A stretch of 64,000 nucleotides of DNA from positions 1 through 64,000 of IMG/VR virus record IMGVR_UViG_3300020172_005639. The stretch is one strand, 5' to 3'. Below the pieces are notes generated by a model, which made no database searches, was not told the origin of the DNA, and was given only the letters and a program-made list of their open reading frames with translations. A program made the translations under genes and the position numbers. Below, in pieces: positions 32,267-39,865 of this stretch; within the stretch, counting starts at the first letter, position 1, and each line of letters opens with the position of its first letter. This DNA comes from a virus.

Positions 32267-32902
32267 ATGAAGGTAATATCCGCCGCAGCCCAGCAAAACA
32301 ACGGGAAAGACGAGCTCTGCAACTACCTTGCGGAGCTGCTGCACGAGCTCTATGGGGAGCGGTGGATTCGGTCGGCGTTCGCAAACCCCGTGAAGGACAC
32401 CTTCTGCGAGGCCTTCGGAGTCGACAGGGCCTTCATCGAGAAGTGGAAGAGGATTAACGAGCCGCCGCCTGGCTTCCTTATGCCGGTGAGGCAGGGCCTG
32501 CAGTTCATCGGCGACGGCTTCCGGAAGATCAAGGAGAAGATATGGATCGAGATCGCCCTCAGGGGGCACGCAAACCTTATCATCAGCGACTCTCGATACG
32601 TCAATGAGGCCGAGGCGGTCCGTAGGGTCGGGGGGTTGAATATCCTCGTCTACAGGCCTGGCTTCCTGAATGACGACCCTAATCCATCCGAGTCGCAGCT
32701 CAGGCCGCTGGTCGAGTTTGCTTTAAGTAAGTTTGAGGAGGGCCCCCTCCCTTTCAGGGAAGACATGCTGGCAGCAGGAGCGCCCGAGGGCTTGGACCAG
32801 TACGACTACTTCCTCGTGAACGGGGGCACGGTCGCAGATTTCCGTGCGAAGATTAAGTCGAAGCTAGTCCCTTGGGTTGCTGAGAGGCTTTCGCTTTCAT
32901 GA
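32267..32902 (+). CDS. Deoxynucleoside monophosphate kinase (T4 gp1-like)
   Basis: 211 residues, GGAG upstream. The N-terminal MKVISAAAQQNNGKDELCNYL carries an atypical P-loop ending NGKD, as in phage dNMP kinases. IISDSRYVNEAEAVRRVGG is the conserved DxR region of gp1-like enzymes, and the C-terminus has YDYFLVNGGTVADF (the N-x-G-T signature). It phosphorylates dNMPs to dNDPs for phage DNA synthesis, by family; a switched substrate range is possible. Confidence 0.8.
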   Translation: MKVISAAAQQNNGKDELCNYLAELLHELYGERWIRSAFANPVKDTFCEAFGVDRAFIEKWKRINEPPPGFLMPVRQGLQFIGDGFRKIKEKIWIEIALRGHANLIISDSRYVNEAEAVRRVGGLNILVYRPGFLNDDPNPSESQLRPLVEFALSKFEEGPLPFREDMLAAGAPEGLDQYDYFLVNGGTVADFRAKIKSKLVPWVAERLSLS

Positions 32903-33600
32903 ATGTTTTGATACCGATGGCTGGCCTTGGGACGAGGGTCTGCAGCAATGATCTGCCCAAGCCTCTTGTTCAGGTGGCTGGCCAGCCAATGATCCAACGC
33001 GTCGTCGACGCCCTCGGCTTGAAGAACAGGTATGTGTTCGTTGTGAGGAAAGAAGATGACGATAGATTTCATTTTGGTGATATCATGCGACGCTTCCTTG
33101 TTGATTTTGAAGTTGTTAGAGTTTCCGGTGTGACGGAGGGTGCCGCCTGCACCGCACTCCTTGCTTCGCAACTCGTATACGGCGATGAGCCATTGATGCT
33201 GTCCGTCTGCGATGCGGTCAACGACTTGGGGGCCAATTGGCAGGGTAGGTGCCTCGCTCAGGAGAAAGATGGCGTCATATTTTGCTTTAAGTCGGATCAC
33301 CCTGGCTACAGCTATGTCAAAACAGGCGAGGACGGCTTAGTTGAGGAGGTCGCCGAGAAGCGCGTCATATCGCAACTCGCCACTTCGGGAAACTACTTCT
33401 GGAGGCGTGGTTCGGACTTCGTGAGATATACAAAGAAAATGGTTGAGGAAGACTATCGCGTCAACAATGAGTTTTATCTAGCCCCCGCATTCAATTTAGC
33501 GGTAAGGGACGGCAAGCGAATTGGCACGGAGCTCATTAAAGAGGTCAACGACCTAGGCACTGTCGAAGGAATCTCTCTTTATTCTGCAAAAGTGAAATGA
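32899..33600 (+). CDS. Sugar-phosphate nucleotidyltransferase
   Basis: 233 residues overlapping the kinase gene by 4 bp. MNVLIPMAGLGTRVC then LPKPLVQVAGQPMIQRVVD is the nucleotide-binding G-x-G-T-R...PKP signature of NDP-sugar pyrophosphorylases; GTVEGISLY is near the end. It makes an activated NDP-sugar, nucleotide and sugar unknown. It likely feeds the glycosyltransferases, starting with the next gene, which overlaps it by 4 bp. Confidence 0.88.
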   Translation: MNVLIPMAGLGTRVCSNDLPKPLVQVAGQPMIQRVVDALGLKNRYVFVVRKEDDDRFHFGDIMRRFLVDFEVVRVSGVTEGAACTALLASQLVYGDEPLMLSVCDAVNDLGANWQGRCLAQEKDGVIFCFKSDHPGYSYVKTGEDGLVEEVAEKRVISQLATSGNYFWRRGSDFVRYTKKMVEEDYRVNNEFYLAPAFNLAVRDGKRIGTELIKEVNDLGTVEGISLYSAKVK

Positions 33601-34307
33601 GACCCATAACCATACTGCTGCGAGGCCAGCACTTCTTGGGTCTGTCTTCGCCTCACGGTAGAAGCTCTTACCAGAGGAATTTCTTCGACATCATAGATCA
33701 GTATTTGAAAAACGTGCCGCTCGCCTTTGAGTCTCAAGGTCGCTTTTTTAACGTAAGGGTCATTACTTATGATGGCCCCTGGGCGCACCAGCTTAATCAA
33801 GTGGCTGACAACCAATACATTCGTTTGATTCCCGAGGAGCTTCTCGGAAGCGTCGGATACAGGCAGTTCGAGGTTGTTTCCAAGGGTCTGGCGAATATCC
33901 CTCCGGACGATGGATCCGTCGTTCTAATTCTGCGCTTTGACTTGATTTACAAAAAACCGATCACGGAGTGGTTCGATTTCGACAAGGACTTTGATGTCTG
34001 CGTTCCGTTCAGGGAGGTAGGCTGGGAGCAGTGGTTTGACTACTGGGTGCCTTGGAAGGCGAAATACAGCAGCAAAAGAATGGGAGACTGCTTCCATATC
34101 ATCAACAACGAGAGGGGCAACCTCCGCAAGTTCATGCGCGCCATAGCCCATGACCCCAGATGCGCCCATGAGAAGCACGAGGACTTCTCGGGCAGAGGTC
34201 TGCGTGTGGATTTCTGCACCCAAGGCTTCTTCAACAGCGACACGGCTTGCGAGGGAAAGGGCGCGAACAACCCCCTGTACTCCCTTCAGCGCCCATCCCG
34301 TCTTTAG
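33597..34307 (+). CDS. Putative glycosyltransferase-like protein (236 aa)
   Basis: Overlaps the nucleotidyltransferase in ATGA. It begins with a beta strand (MRPITILLRGQHFLG) and has VLILRFDLIYKKPITEWFDF near residue 105, resembling glycan-modifying proteins that hold an R-x-D-x-x-Y pattern. I recognise no certain family. Its coupling to the NDP-sugar enzyme is the main reason for the call. The stop interlocks with the convergent gene in TTAG. Confidence 0.45.
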   Translation: MRPITILLRGQHFLGLSSPHGRSSYQRNFFDIIDQYLKNVPLAFESQGRFFNVRVITYDGPWAHQLNQVADNQYIRLIPEELLGSVGYRQFEVVSKGLANIPPDDGSVVLILRFDLIYKKPITEWFDFDKDFDVCVPFREVGWEQWFDYWVPWKAKYSSKRMGDCFHIINNERGNLRKFMRAIAHDPRCAHEKHEDFSGRGLRVDFCTQGFFNSDTACEGKGANNPLYSLQRPSRL

Positions 34308-34558
34308 AGCGCCCTTGAGAACCTCTGAATCGTTTCCAAGCCGTTCTTTCCCGATATGATTTCCCCGAGTTCTGGGTGCGCTCCTGCGAGCCACCGTATG
34401 CCCAGCTTCGTGCCTTCACCTTTGAATGTGATCTGCTCGTCTAGGATTGTGAGGCGTGTGAGGTTTTTATGCGCTGCTTCAGTTTGCTCATGCCCACCTC
34501 TGTGAGCACCATAAATCCTAATCCCCTCATTTGGCAGTATTGATCGCATGCTGTCCAT
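34304..34558 (-). CDS. Possible small protein (84 aa) overlapping the nuclease gene
   Basis: The last 45 residues (LGIRWLAGAHPELGEI and ETIQRFSRAL) fall in a gap after the nuclease gene and look protein-like, and the stop interlocks with the 33597 gene in TTAG, as in three other pairs. The only ATG/GTG/TTG starts lie 100 or more bases inside the nuclease gene, in another frame, which is unusual. Real but oddly started, or a remnant. Confidence 0.4.
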   Translation of the reverse strand: MDSMRSILPNEGIRIYGAHRGGHEQTEAAHKNLTRLTILDEQITFKGEGTKLGIRWLAGAHPELGEIISGKNGLETIQRFSRAL

Positions 34559-35118
34559 TTGGCTTTGTTCCTCGGCAACTGTGTTTGCTCTGAAGGCTTG
34601 ATCTCCCAGACCTCCACCCGTCCGTCGCTGAAGCTAACCTTCAGGTCTGGGTTGTACTGGTGGATTTGCCCTTCAAAGGTGTACTGCACCGAGAAGGGTT
34701 CGACTTCATATCCGATGACCTCGGGCATCGCCTCAAGGCACTCGTACACGTCACACTCCATCCCTGACCGATAGTGCATTTCCTTGCCGCCATTCTTGGT
34801 CGAAACCATGTATCCCTCCCTGAACATGGGGCGCCTCTGCTTTAGCCCCCCGTTGCTAGTTTTGTCCTTCCAAACGATCGCTTTCATCTGCCCGACTTTC
34901 GGCATTTGGTCGTAGGGATGCTTTGCCTTGAAGTGGGTCCTCACACACCTCACGGGACAGCCGCACCTCGCCAGCGGGCAGACGACGTACTCGCGTCCCT
35001 CCTCGTGGCTGTCTAGTATGTGTCCCTTGTACTCCTCGTAGCCATCGAAGTTGCATCCGCAGACGAAACATTGGTATCGCCTCTTTCCGGTTGGCTTCTC
35101 AAATGGGAGCTTGTTCAT
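34441..35118 (-). CDS. Zinc-finger TnsA-like endonuclease
   Basis: 225 residues, starting at an ATGA overlap. The N-terminus has two zinc-finger modules, CFVCGCNFDGYEEYKGHILDSH (C2-H2 type, residues 17-38) and CPLARCGCPVRCVRTHFKAKH (about 47-67). The rest resembles TnsA/head-completion nuclease domains: MHYRSGMECDVYECLE, then YEVEPFSVQYTF, QYNPDLKVSF and VEVWEIKPSEQTQ, giving an E...D-x(n)-E-x-K metal nuclease site. Related phage proteins process ends or complete heads; the added zinc fingers suggest site or structure specificity. Confidence 0.7.
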   Translation of the reverse strand: MNKLPFEKPTGKRRYQCFVCGCNFDGYEEYKGHILDSHEEGREYVVCPLARCGCPVRCVRTHFKAKHPYDQMPKVGQMKAIVWKDKTSNGGLKQRRPMFREGYMVSTKNGGKEMHYRSGMECDVYECLEAMPEVIGYEVEPFSVQYTFEGQIHQYNPDLKVSFSDGRVEVWEIKPSEQTQLPRNKAKWTACDQYCQMRGLGFMVLTEVGMSKLKQRIKTSHASQS

Positions 35119-35528
35119 TTTTTTGCAGCGGCCATCATGATCTTGACTGCGCCCTCTTTGTCTATGACCTTGATTTTCGGCAGGTCCTTGAGTCCGAAAA
35201 CGCGCTCAATCCCGTTCTCGTCCTCGCCCTCCATGCACCTCAGTAGATTCACAGCTGAGAACCTAGCCTCATCACGGAAGCCTGGTTCCATCGGGTCGTC
35301 TTCGTCTTCCGTCTTTAGCTTGGCAAATATGAGCCTGCTTGGCTCCGGCGCCCCGAAAAGCTCTTTGCCCACGACGAAGAAGAGTATCACCTCGTGCTTG
35401 TCCAATATCTTCTCTATGGCATCTTTCGACTCGTTGATGGCCATGATTTGGTCCCAACGATCCATGAGGTCACGGAACCCGGAGAAACCAGGCGACTCTT
35501 CGGAAAAACTTTCAACATATTCCTTCAT
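35115..35528 (-). CDS. Hypothetical acidic protein (137 aa)
   Basis: Start taken at 35528; an ATG at 35555 would overlap the divergent gene. The protein has a hydrophobic strand pair (VILFFVVGKELFG) and an acidic middle (KTEDEDDPMEPGF). No family recognised. TATATA sits 6 bp before its ATG and also 6 bp before the divergent ATG at 35547; there is no Shine-Dalgarno. Confidence 0.55.
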   Translation of the reverse strand: MKEYVESFSEESPGFSGFRDLMDRWDQIMAINESKDAIEKILDKHEVILFFVVGKELFGAPEPSRLIFAKLKTEDEDDPMEPGFRDEARFSAVNLLRCMEGEDENGIERVFGLKDLPKIKVIDKEGAVKIMMAAAKK

Positions 35529-35534
35529 GAGAAA

Positions 35535-35540
35535 TATATA
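35535..35540. promoter_or_regulatory. Symmetric TATATA between divergent, possibly leaderless genes
   Basis: TATATA has six bases between it and the ATG of each of two divergent genes (35528 minus, 35547 plus). Being a palindrome, it could be read both ways. Neither gene has a Shine-Dalgarno. Confidence 0.45.
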
Positions 35541-35546
35541 GATGTT

Positions 35547-36005
35547 ATGCCACACACTTTCGCCGGCTTCCGGTTATTCTTGGAGGAGATGGACCCCTCG
35601 CCAGAAAAGTCGAGGGAGGACAGCGACTCCTCGTCTGAGGGAAGCGAGGGCTCAGAGGACTTCTTTGCTGCCTTGGGCGACGAGCAGGGCATGAACTGGG
35701 GAGACATTTCAAAGGTTTTCACCGGCGAACCTTGGATATCCACGCACTTCTCGCTGGGCTCCCCCGACCGTGAGGTACTCTATAAGATGTCGCCCTGGGA
35801 GATAGTTAAGGGCACCCTGACCCCCAAGGGAGCAGACATCCGTCTGAAGCCGATGAGGGCCGGGAGGAGCTACCTCAAGGGCAACAGGCTTAACAAGAGC
35901 GACTACTTCGACGACCGCCGTTACCACCTGAATCGGGCAGAGCTTCTGGACTTCCTGACGAAGGGCTGGACTCCTGCCGTGCAGGCCGCACAGGGAGCAA
36001 TGTGA
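35547..36005 (+). CDS. Hypothetical late protein with F-x-x-F tag (152 aa)
   Basis: Starts at 35547 (MPHTFAGFRLFLEEMDPSPE). The N-terminal tag FRLFLEE is followed by a Ser/Asp/Glu-rich stretch (SREDSDSSSEGSEGSEDF) and then a basic C-terminal domain with paired Asp-Tyr-Phe (KSDYFDDRRYHLNRAELLDF). No ribosome-binding site; TATATA is 6 bp upstream. Such a tag plus acidic linker recalls cleavable prohead-core proteins, by inference. Confidence 0.6.
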   Translation: MPHTFAGFRLFLEEMDPSPEKSREDSDSSSEGSEGSEDFFAALGDEQGMNWGDISKVFTGEPWISTHFSLGSPDREVLYKMSPWEIVKGTLTPKGADIRLKPMRAGRSYLKGNRLNKSDYFDDRRYHLNRAELLDFLTKGWTPAVQAAQGAM

Positions 36006-36181
36006 TCAAGGGCTTCAAGGACTGGCTTAAATTGCAGGAGGTCGGCACCTCTGCGGGGATGGTCGCGCCCTTCGCCATGCCGATAGGGGCGTCCCCGGTT
36101 GCTAGGATGTACCCAGAACCAGTACTTTCCTCTCCCGATCCGTTCTTCAGGAAGCGCAAGAAGAAAAAGAAAGACCGCTGA
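36002..36181 (+). CDS. Small tagged basic protein (59 aa)
   Basis: Opens at a GTG that overlaps the previous stop (GTGA). It begins with the tag MIKGFKDWLKLQE, continues Ala/Pro/Met-rich, and ends in a dense basic tail (FFRKRKKKKKDR). The layout, an F-x-x-W tag followed by a DNA-binding tail, suits a protein packaged with DNA. It is too short for any family assignment. Confidence 0.55.
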   Translation: MIKGFKDWLKLQEVGTSAGMVAPFAMPIGASPVARMYPEPVLSSPDPFFRKRKKKKKDR

Positions 36182-36197
36182 ACCACGGAGTATTGGT

Positions 36198-36776
36198 TTG
36201 GACATAGCAGTCTGTTCTGCCTGCGACACCGAATATGCAGCGCTGCAGTCCCTAACGGCCCCCACAATAGCCGATTACTGCGAGTTTCAAGGATATGAGC
36301 CTAGAGTTTCGATATACCGGAGTATTATCAGGCCGCCTTCTTGGCACAAGCTTCTAGAGATAGGGAAGTGCTTGGCCGAGGGGTTTGAGGCGGTGCTCTG
36401 GGTGGACACCGACGCAATAGTCGTGCGTAAGCAGATGTCACTTCAGAGCCTGATGTTGGACGGCAAGAATCTTTACTTGAGCAGCAATTGGCTCGGGCTA
36501 AACTGTGGGGTGATCCTGGTGAGGAACACGCCCTCCATTCGGAGGCTGTTGCAGATGGCCTGGTCCCAGACGCAGCTCATCGACCATCCTTGGTGGGAGC
36601 AGGCCGCCATCAGGGCTATTCTGGACAACGGCCTTTTTGATCGGCACGAGCTTCTTGAGTTGCCGTCTAGTATTTTCAACAGCGAGGAGTATTATGGCGG
36701 TTGCCTTGTCTACCATATGCCTGACACGCCCTTAAGGGAGAGAATCAAGAGGTTCGGGGCTATACTAAAGCAATAA
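36198..36776 (+). CDS. Glycosyltransferase, GMA12/MNN10 (GT34)-like
   Basis: 192 residues from a TTG with GGAG 7 bases upstream. VLWVDTDAIVV near residue 72 carries the D-x-D motif, followed by NWLGLNCGVILVRNT (the NxGxxLxR segment) and a later QAAIRAIL, HELLELPSSIFNS, as in GT34-type galactosyl/mannosyltransferases. The frame is open upstream to 36099 but overlaps the small tagged gene. Donor and acceptor unknown. Confidence 0.7.
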   Translation: MDIAVCSACDTEYAALQSLTAPTIADYCEFQGYEPRVSIYRSIIRPPSWHKLLEIGKCLAEGFEAVLWVDTDAIVVRKQMSLQSLMLDGKNLYLSSNWLGLNCGVILVRNTPSIRRLLQMAWSQTQLIDHPWWEQAAIRAILDNGLFDRHELLELPSSIFNSEEYYGGCLVYHMPDTPLRERIKRFGAILKQ

Positions 36777-36789
36777 TTTGGAGAGTCAG

Positions 36790-37665
36790 ATGAGAGTCGT
36801 GCGTTCCCCCAAGGTCTACCTTATCGCTAGGCCGCAGATCGTCGAGGAAGGATTGCAGGCATTTCTTTCGGAGCAAGGCTTGCGCTGGCCTACTGCTACT
36901 GATGGGGTCAGGGACGCAGAGAGGCTGGTTGAGGCGGCCGGCCGGTGTTGTTACATGAGCTTCGGAGACAAGGCAGGCAGCAAAACGAACTTCCGCTATA
37001 TCCAAAACTTGCTCGGCGTCAACGAGGACGGCAGCTTCAAGTCGGGCCCCGCCCACGGCAGCGTTGTTGAGCACCCATGCTGGAGCTTCCTCGTCGTCGG
37101 TGCGGGGCGTGGCTTCTCGCACGAGCAAGTGAGGCACAGGACAGGCTGGGCGTACAGCCAGATCAGCACGCGCTACTGCGACTTCGAGCGTGAGGAGTCA
37201 GAGGGCACATGGGACCCCGGCTTCTGCATACCCCCGATGGCCCAGCTCTCCGAACAGACCGCCTCTGCATTCGACCAGAGGTTGAGGGAAAGCCAAAATG
37301 CTTACTGCGACTTGCTGGGCAAGATAGAGACCGACCTCAAGAACAACCCGGCCTTCATGCAGACTCTTTCTGGTTATGACGACCGAGAGAAATCAAGAAT
37401 GCTTCGTAAGGCCGCCCGTGGCGCCGCAAGGGACATTTTGCCTATAGCCACCGAGGCGATTATGGTGATGAGCGCGAATGCGCGCGCGATCTGGAACTGC
37501 ATCGTCCTGAGGGGTAACGAGCACGCAGAGGCGGCCATAAGGGACATCTACGTTCAGATAGCCAAGATCATGGAGGCCGAGATGCCATCCTTGTTCAGAA
37601 ACATAAGGTATGAGCGCTGCTGGGACGGAACTGAAGTGGTAGTGATGCCTAGAGAGAAGCTCTGA
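36790..37665 (+). CDS. thyX: Flavin-dependent thymidylate synthase
   Basis: 291 residues from the ATG at 36790, with GGAG 6 bases upstream. HEQVRHRTGWAYSQISTRY is the ThyX motif, but with one extra residue compared with the usual RHR-x7-S-x-R spacing; SVVEHPCWSFLV precedes it and RDILP and the distal WNCIVLRGNEHAEAAIRDI region follow, as in ThyX. It makes dTMP from dUMP using FAD, NADPH and methylene-tetrahydrofolate, downstream of the dCMP deaminase (16945). Confidence 0.92.
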   Translation: MRVVRSPKVYLIARPQIVEEGLQAFLSEQGLRWPTATDGVRDAERLVEAAGRCCYMSFGDKAGSKTNFRYIQNLLGVNEDGSFKSGPAHGSVVEHPCWSFLVVGAGRGFSHEQVRHRTGWAYSQISTRYCDFEREESEGTWDPGFCIPPMAQLSEQTASAFDQRLRESQNAYCDLLGKIETDLKNNPAFMQTLSGYDDREKSRMLRKAARGAARDILPIATEAIMVMSANARAIWNCIVLRGNEHAEAAIRDIYVQIAKIMEAEMPSLFRNIRYERCWDGTEVVVMPREKL

Positions 37666-39143
37666 TGCCACGCCTGATAGACTGCTTCACCTTCCACAAT
37701 GAGACCAACATAGTCTGCTTCAGGATTGCGGAGCTCCGTCATGTTGTCGATACATTCGTTATAGTTGAGGCCACCAAGACGCACTCAGGCGAGGACAAGC
37801 CACTCTATTTTGATCAGATTGCGCACCTCTTCCCCGAAGTCCACATAGAGCGCGTAATCGTGGATGACATGCCAGACGGGCATGATCTCTGGGCGAGGGA
37901 GAAGCACCAGCGACGGTGTATCTCAAGGGGCCTCGACAGGCTTAACCTTTCTGATCATGATGTCATAACCGTCTGCGACGTCGACGAGATACCAGATTCC
38001 AGACTGCTTGAAACAGTCAGGAGGGATGGCGTCAGCGGCATCTGCAGCCTTCAGCAGCAAGCTTATTGCTACAACATCTGCTGCAGAATTATTTGCGATT
38101 ACTACAAAGGCTTCTGGACCCACGCCAAAATCGCCGAATATGCCACGGCAAAGTCTCTAGGCGATTTCGACGCGCTGCGCTTCTTTTCTTCTAGAACCCT
38201 TCCTGATGGCGGCTGGCACTTCAGCTTCTTCGGCGACGCTAATTTCTTCCAAACCAAGATGCGCAGCTATGCGCACCAGGAGCATAACACTCCAGATATA
38301 ACCACGGCCGCAGAGGAGTCCATTCGTCTGATGAGGGACCCTTTCTTAAGGGCAAACCCATCGATATATGCTGACCCGAGCGCAAATCCGTATCTTCCAC
38401 GGAACTGGAAGATGCTCGATCCAACAGACACGAAGAACGTAGATGTGGTCATGCTGTCAAATACCGCCGACGAAGGCATCTATGAGTGCGCCAAGCAGGC
38501 TCTCAGGACGATGAGGGAAGGCAACCCCAGCATTTCCTTCAACGTCATAGTCGTGGAGGGCAATGCAGAGGCAGAGTCTAATGGCTTCGTTCTCGAGGGC
38601 TGCAAATACTTAAGCGTGCCTGGCGAGTTCAACTACAACAGGTCTTTGAACTTCGGACTATCCCATTGCAGAACAGATTACATACTTCAGATAAATAATG
38701 ATATAATATTCGGGGAGAGATCGGTTGAGAATCTCCTCGAAGTCATGGACAGGCATGGCATGCAGTCTGCCTGTCCCTTGGAGCCCAACTACCACAACCG
38801 TGGGATGCCCGGGGTTGAGTCGGAGCCCTTCCACGAAGGCTACACGGTCGGGCAGCATTTGTTCGGTTGGTGCAAGTGCGTCAGGAAGAGGCTGCTGGAC
38901 AAGATCGGGCCATACGACGAGAGGTTTGTCTTCTACTGCCAGGATTGCGACTACGCCGAGGTTCTCCGTCGCGAGGGCGTGAGGCACTATTTGGTGACCA
39001 CATCGCACGTGCAGCATATGTTCGGCACCAGCACTAGGTTGATAAAGGAAAACAGGGAGAAATACTTGGCCAATCCCAGGCAGGTTTTTCAAGACAAGTG
39101 GGGCAAGCTTCCCGACGCCGTTTTTTATAGAAGTGGAGCCTAG
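37665..39143 (+). CDS. Fused GT17-GT2 bifunctional glycosyltransferase
   Basis: 492 residues, coupled to thyX by TGATG. Residues 1-255 are GT17-like (LIDCFTFHNETNIVCFRIAE, VCDVDEIPD near 105, GGWHFSFFGD); residues 260-492 are GT2-like (VVMLSNTADEG, FNYNRSLNFGLSHCRTDYIL, INNDIIF, YDERFVFYCQDCDYAEVL). Each half has a free-standing paralogue in this window, GT17 at 6483 and GT2 at 5057, so fused and split versions coexist. Two successive sugar additions by one protein would follow. Confidence 0.85.
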   Translation: MPRLIDCFTFHNETNIVCFRIAELRHVVDTFVIVEATKTHSGEDKPLYFDQIAHLFPEVHIERVIVDDMPDGHDLWAREKHQRRCISRGLDRLNLSDHDVITVCDVDEIPDSRLLETVRRDGVSGICSLQQQAYCYNICCRIICDYYKGFWTHAKIAEYATAKSLGDFDALRFFSSRTLPDGGWHFSFFGDANFFQTKMRSYAHQEHNTPDITTAAEESIRLMRDPFLRANPSIYADPSANPYLPRNWKMLDPTDTKNVDVVMLSNTADEGIYECAKQALRTMREGNPSISFNVIVVEGNAEAESNGFVLEGCKYLSVPGEFNYNRSLNFGLSHCRTDYILQINNDIIFGERSVENLLEVMDRHGMQSACPLEPNYHNRGMPGVESEPFHEGYTVGQHLFGWCKCVRKRLLDKIGPYDERFVFYCQDCDYAEVLRREGVRHYLVTTSHVQHMFGTSTRLIKENREKYLANPRQVFQDKWGKLPDAVFYRSGA

Positions 39144-39818
39144 ATGCACGATACCGCAGAATCCAACTCAAAAAGGTTCATTGACGCGTATGTCAAGCTG
39201 CCAGGCCTGATGGTTGATATTGGCTCTCGCTTGGTCGCAAACGCCAAAACCTCTTTCTGCATACGCCACGCAACTCCGGAGTTCGTCGATTACGTCGGCG
39301 TTGACTTCCAAGCTGGAGATAATGTCGATCTGGTCATTGAGGACGGATGCAAGCTTCCGTTCGATGACGGGAGCGTCGACTATGTCGTCAGCAGCTCTTG
39401 CTTTGAGCACGCCGAACACTTCTGGCTCACATACTTGGAGGCTATGAGGATCTTGAAGCCGTCGGGTGTTCTTTATGTCTGCGCCCCATCCAACGGTCCT
39501 TGGCACAGGTTTCCGGTTGACTGCTGGAGATTCTACCCAGATAGCGCATCCTCTCTAGTTTCTTGGGGCAAGAAGAATGCCTTGAACAACTTGCTTCTTG
39601 AACAGTTCACCTCCTATGTGGTAGGAGATGTGTGGGAGGACTATGTTTTCGTCGTCCTCAAGGATGGCAAACAGATCGAGTCCCACCCAAGGAGAATACT
39701 TGACAACTTGACTGACTTCAAAAACGGCAGCGCCCATCCCCATCAAAATTTCCTTAATGTTAATGAGGGTTGGAATTTCTGGCTGCGAGCCCACAATGAG
39801 ATCATGAGAAGGAAGTAG
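39144..39818 (+). CDS. Class I SAM methyltransferase
   Basis: 224 residues, GGAG upstream. LMVDIGSRLVANAKT is motif I in unusual form, DYVGVDFQAGDNVDLV motif II, LPFDDGSVDYVVSSSCFEH motif IV and YLEAMRILKPSGVLYVCAP post-IV, a Methyltransf_11-like set. It directly follows the GT17-GT2 gene and precedes hldE, so a sugar substrate is likely. Confidence 0.82.
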   Translation: MHDTAESNSKRFIDAYVKLPGLMVDIGSRLVANAKTSFCIRHATPEFVDYVGVDFQAGDNVDLVIEDGCKLPFDDGSVDYVVSSSCFEHAEHFWLTYLEAMRILKPSGVLYVCAPSNGPWHRFPVDCWRFYPDSASSLVSWGKKNALNNLLLEQFTSYVVGDVWEDYVFVVLKDGKQIESHPRRILDNLTDFKNGSAHPHQNFLNVNEGWNFWLRAHNEIMRRK

Positions 39819-39865
39819 CTCTCAAAAGCCTAGCGCATATCCCCATACAATGGTGAGGGGGGTAT

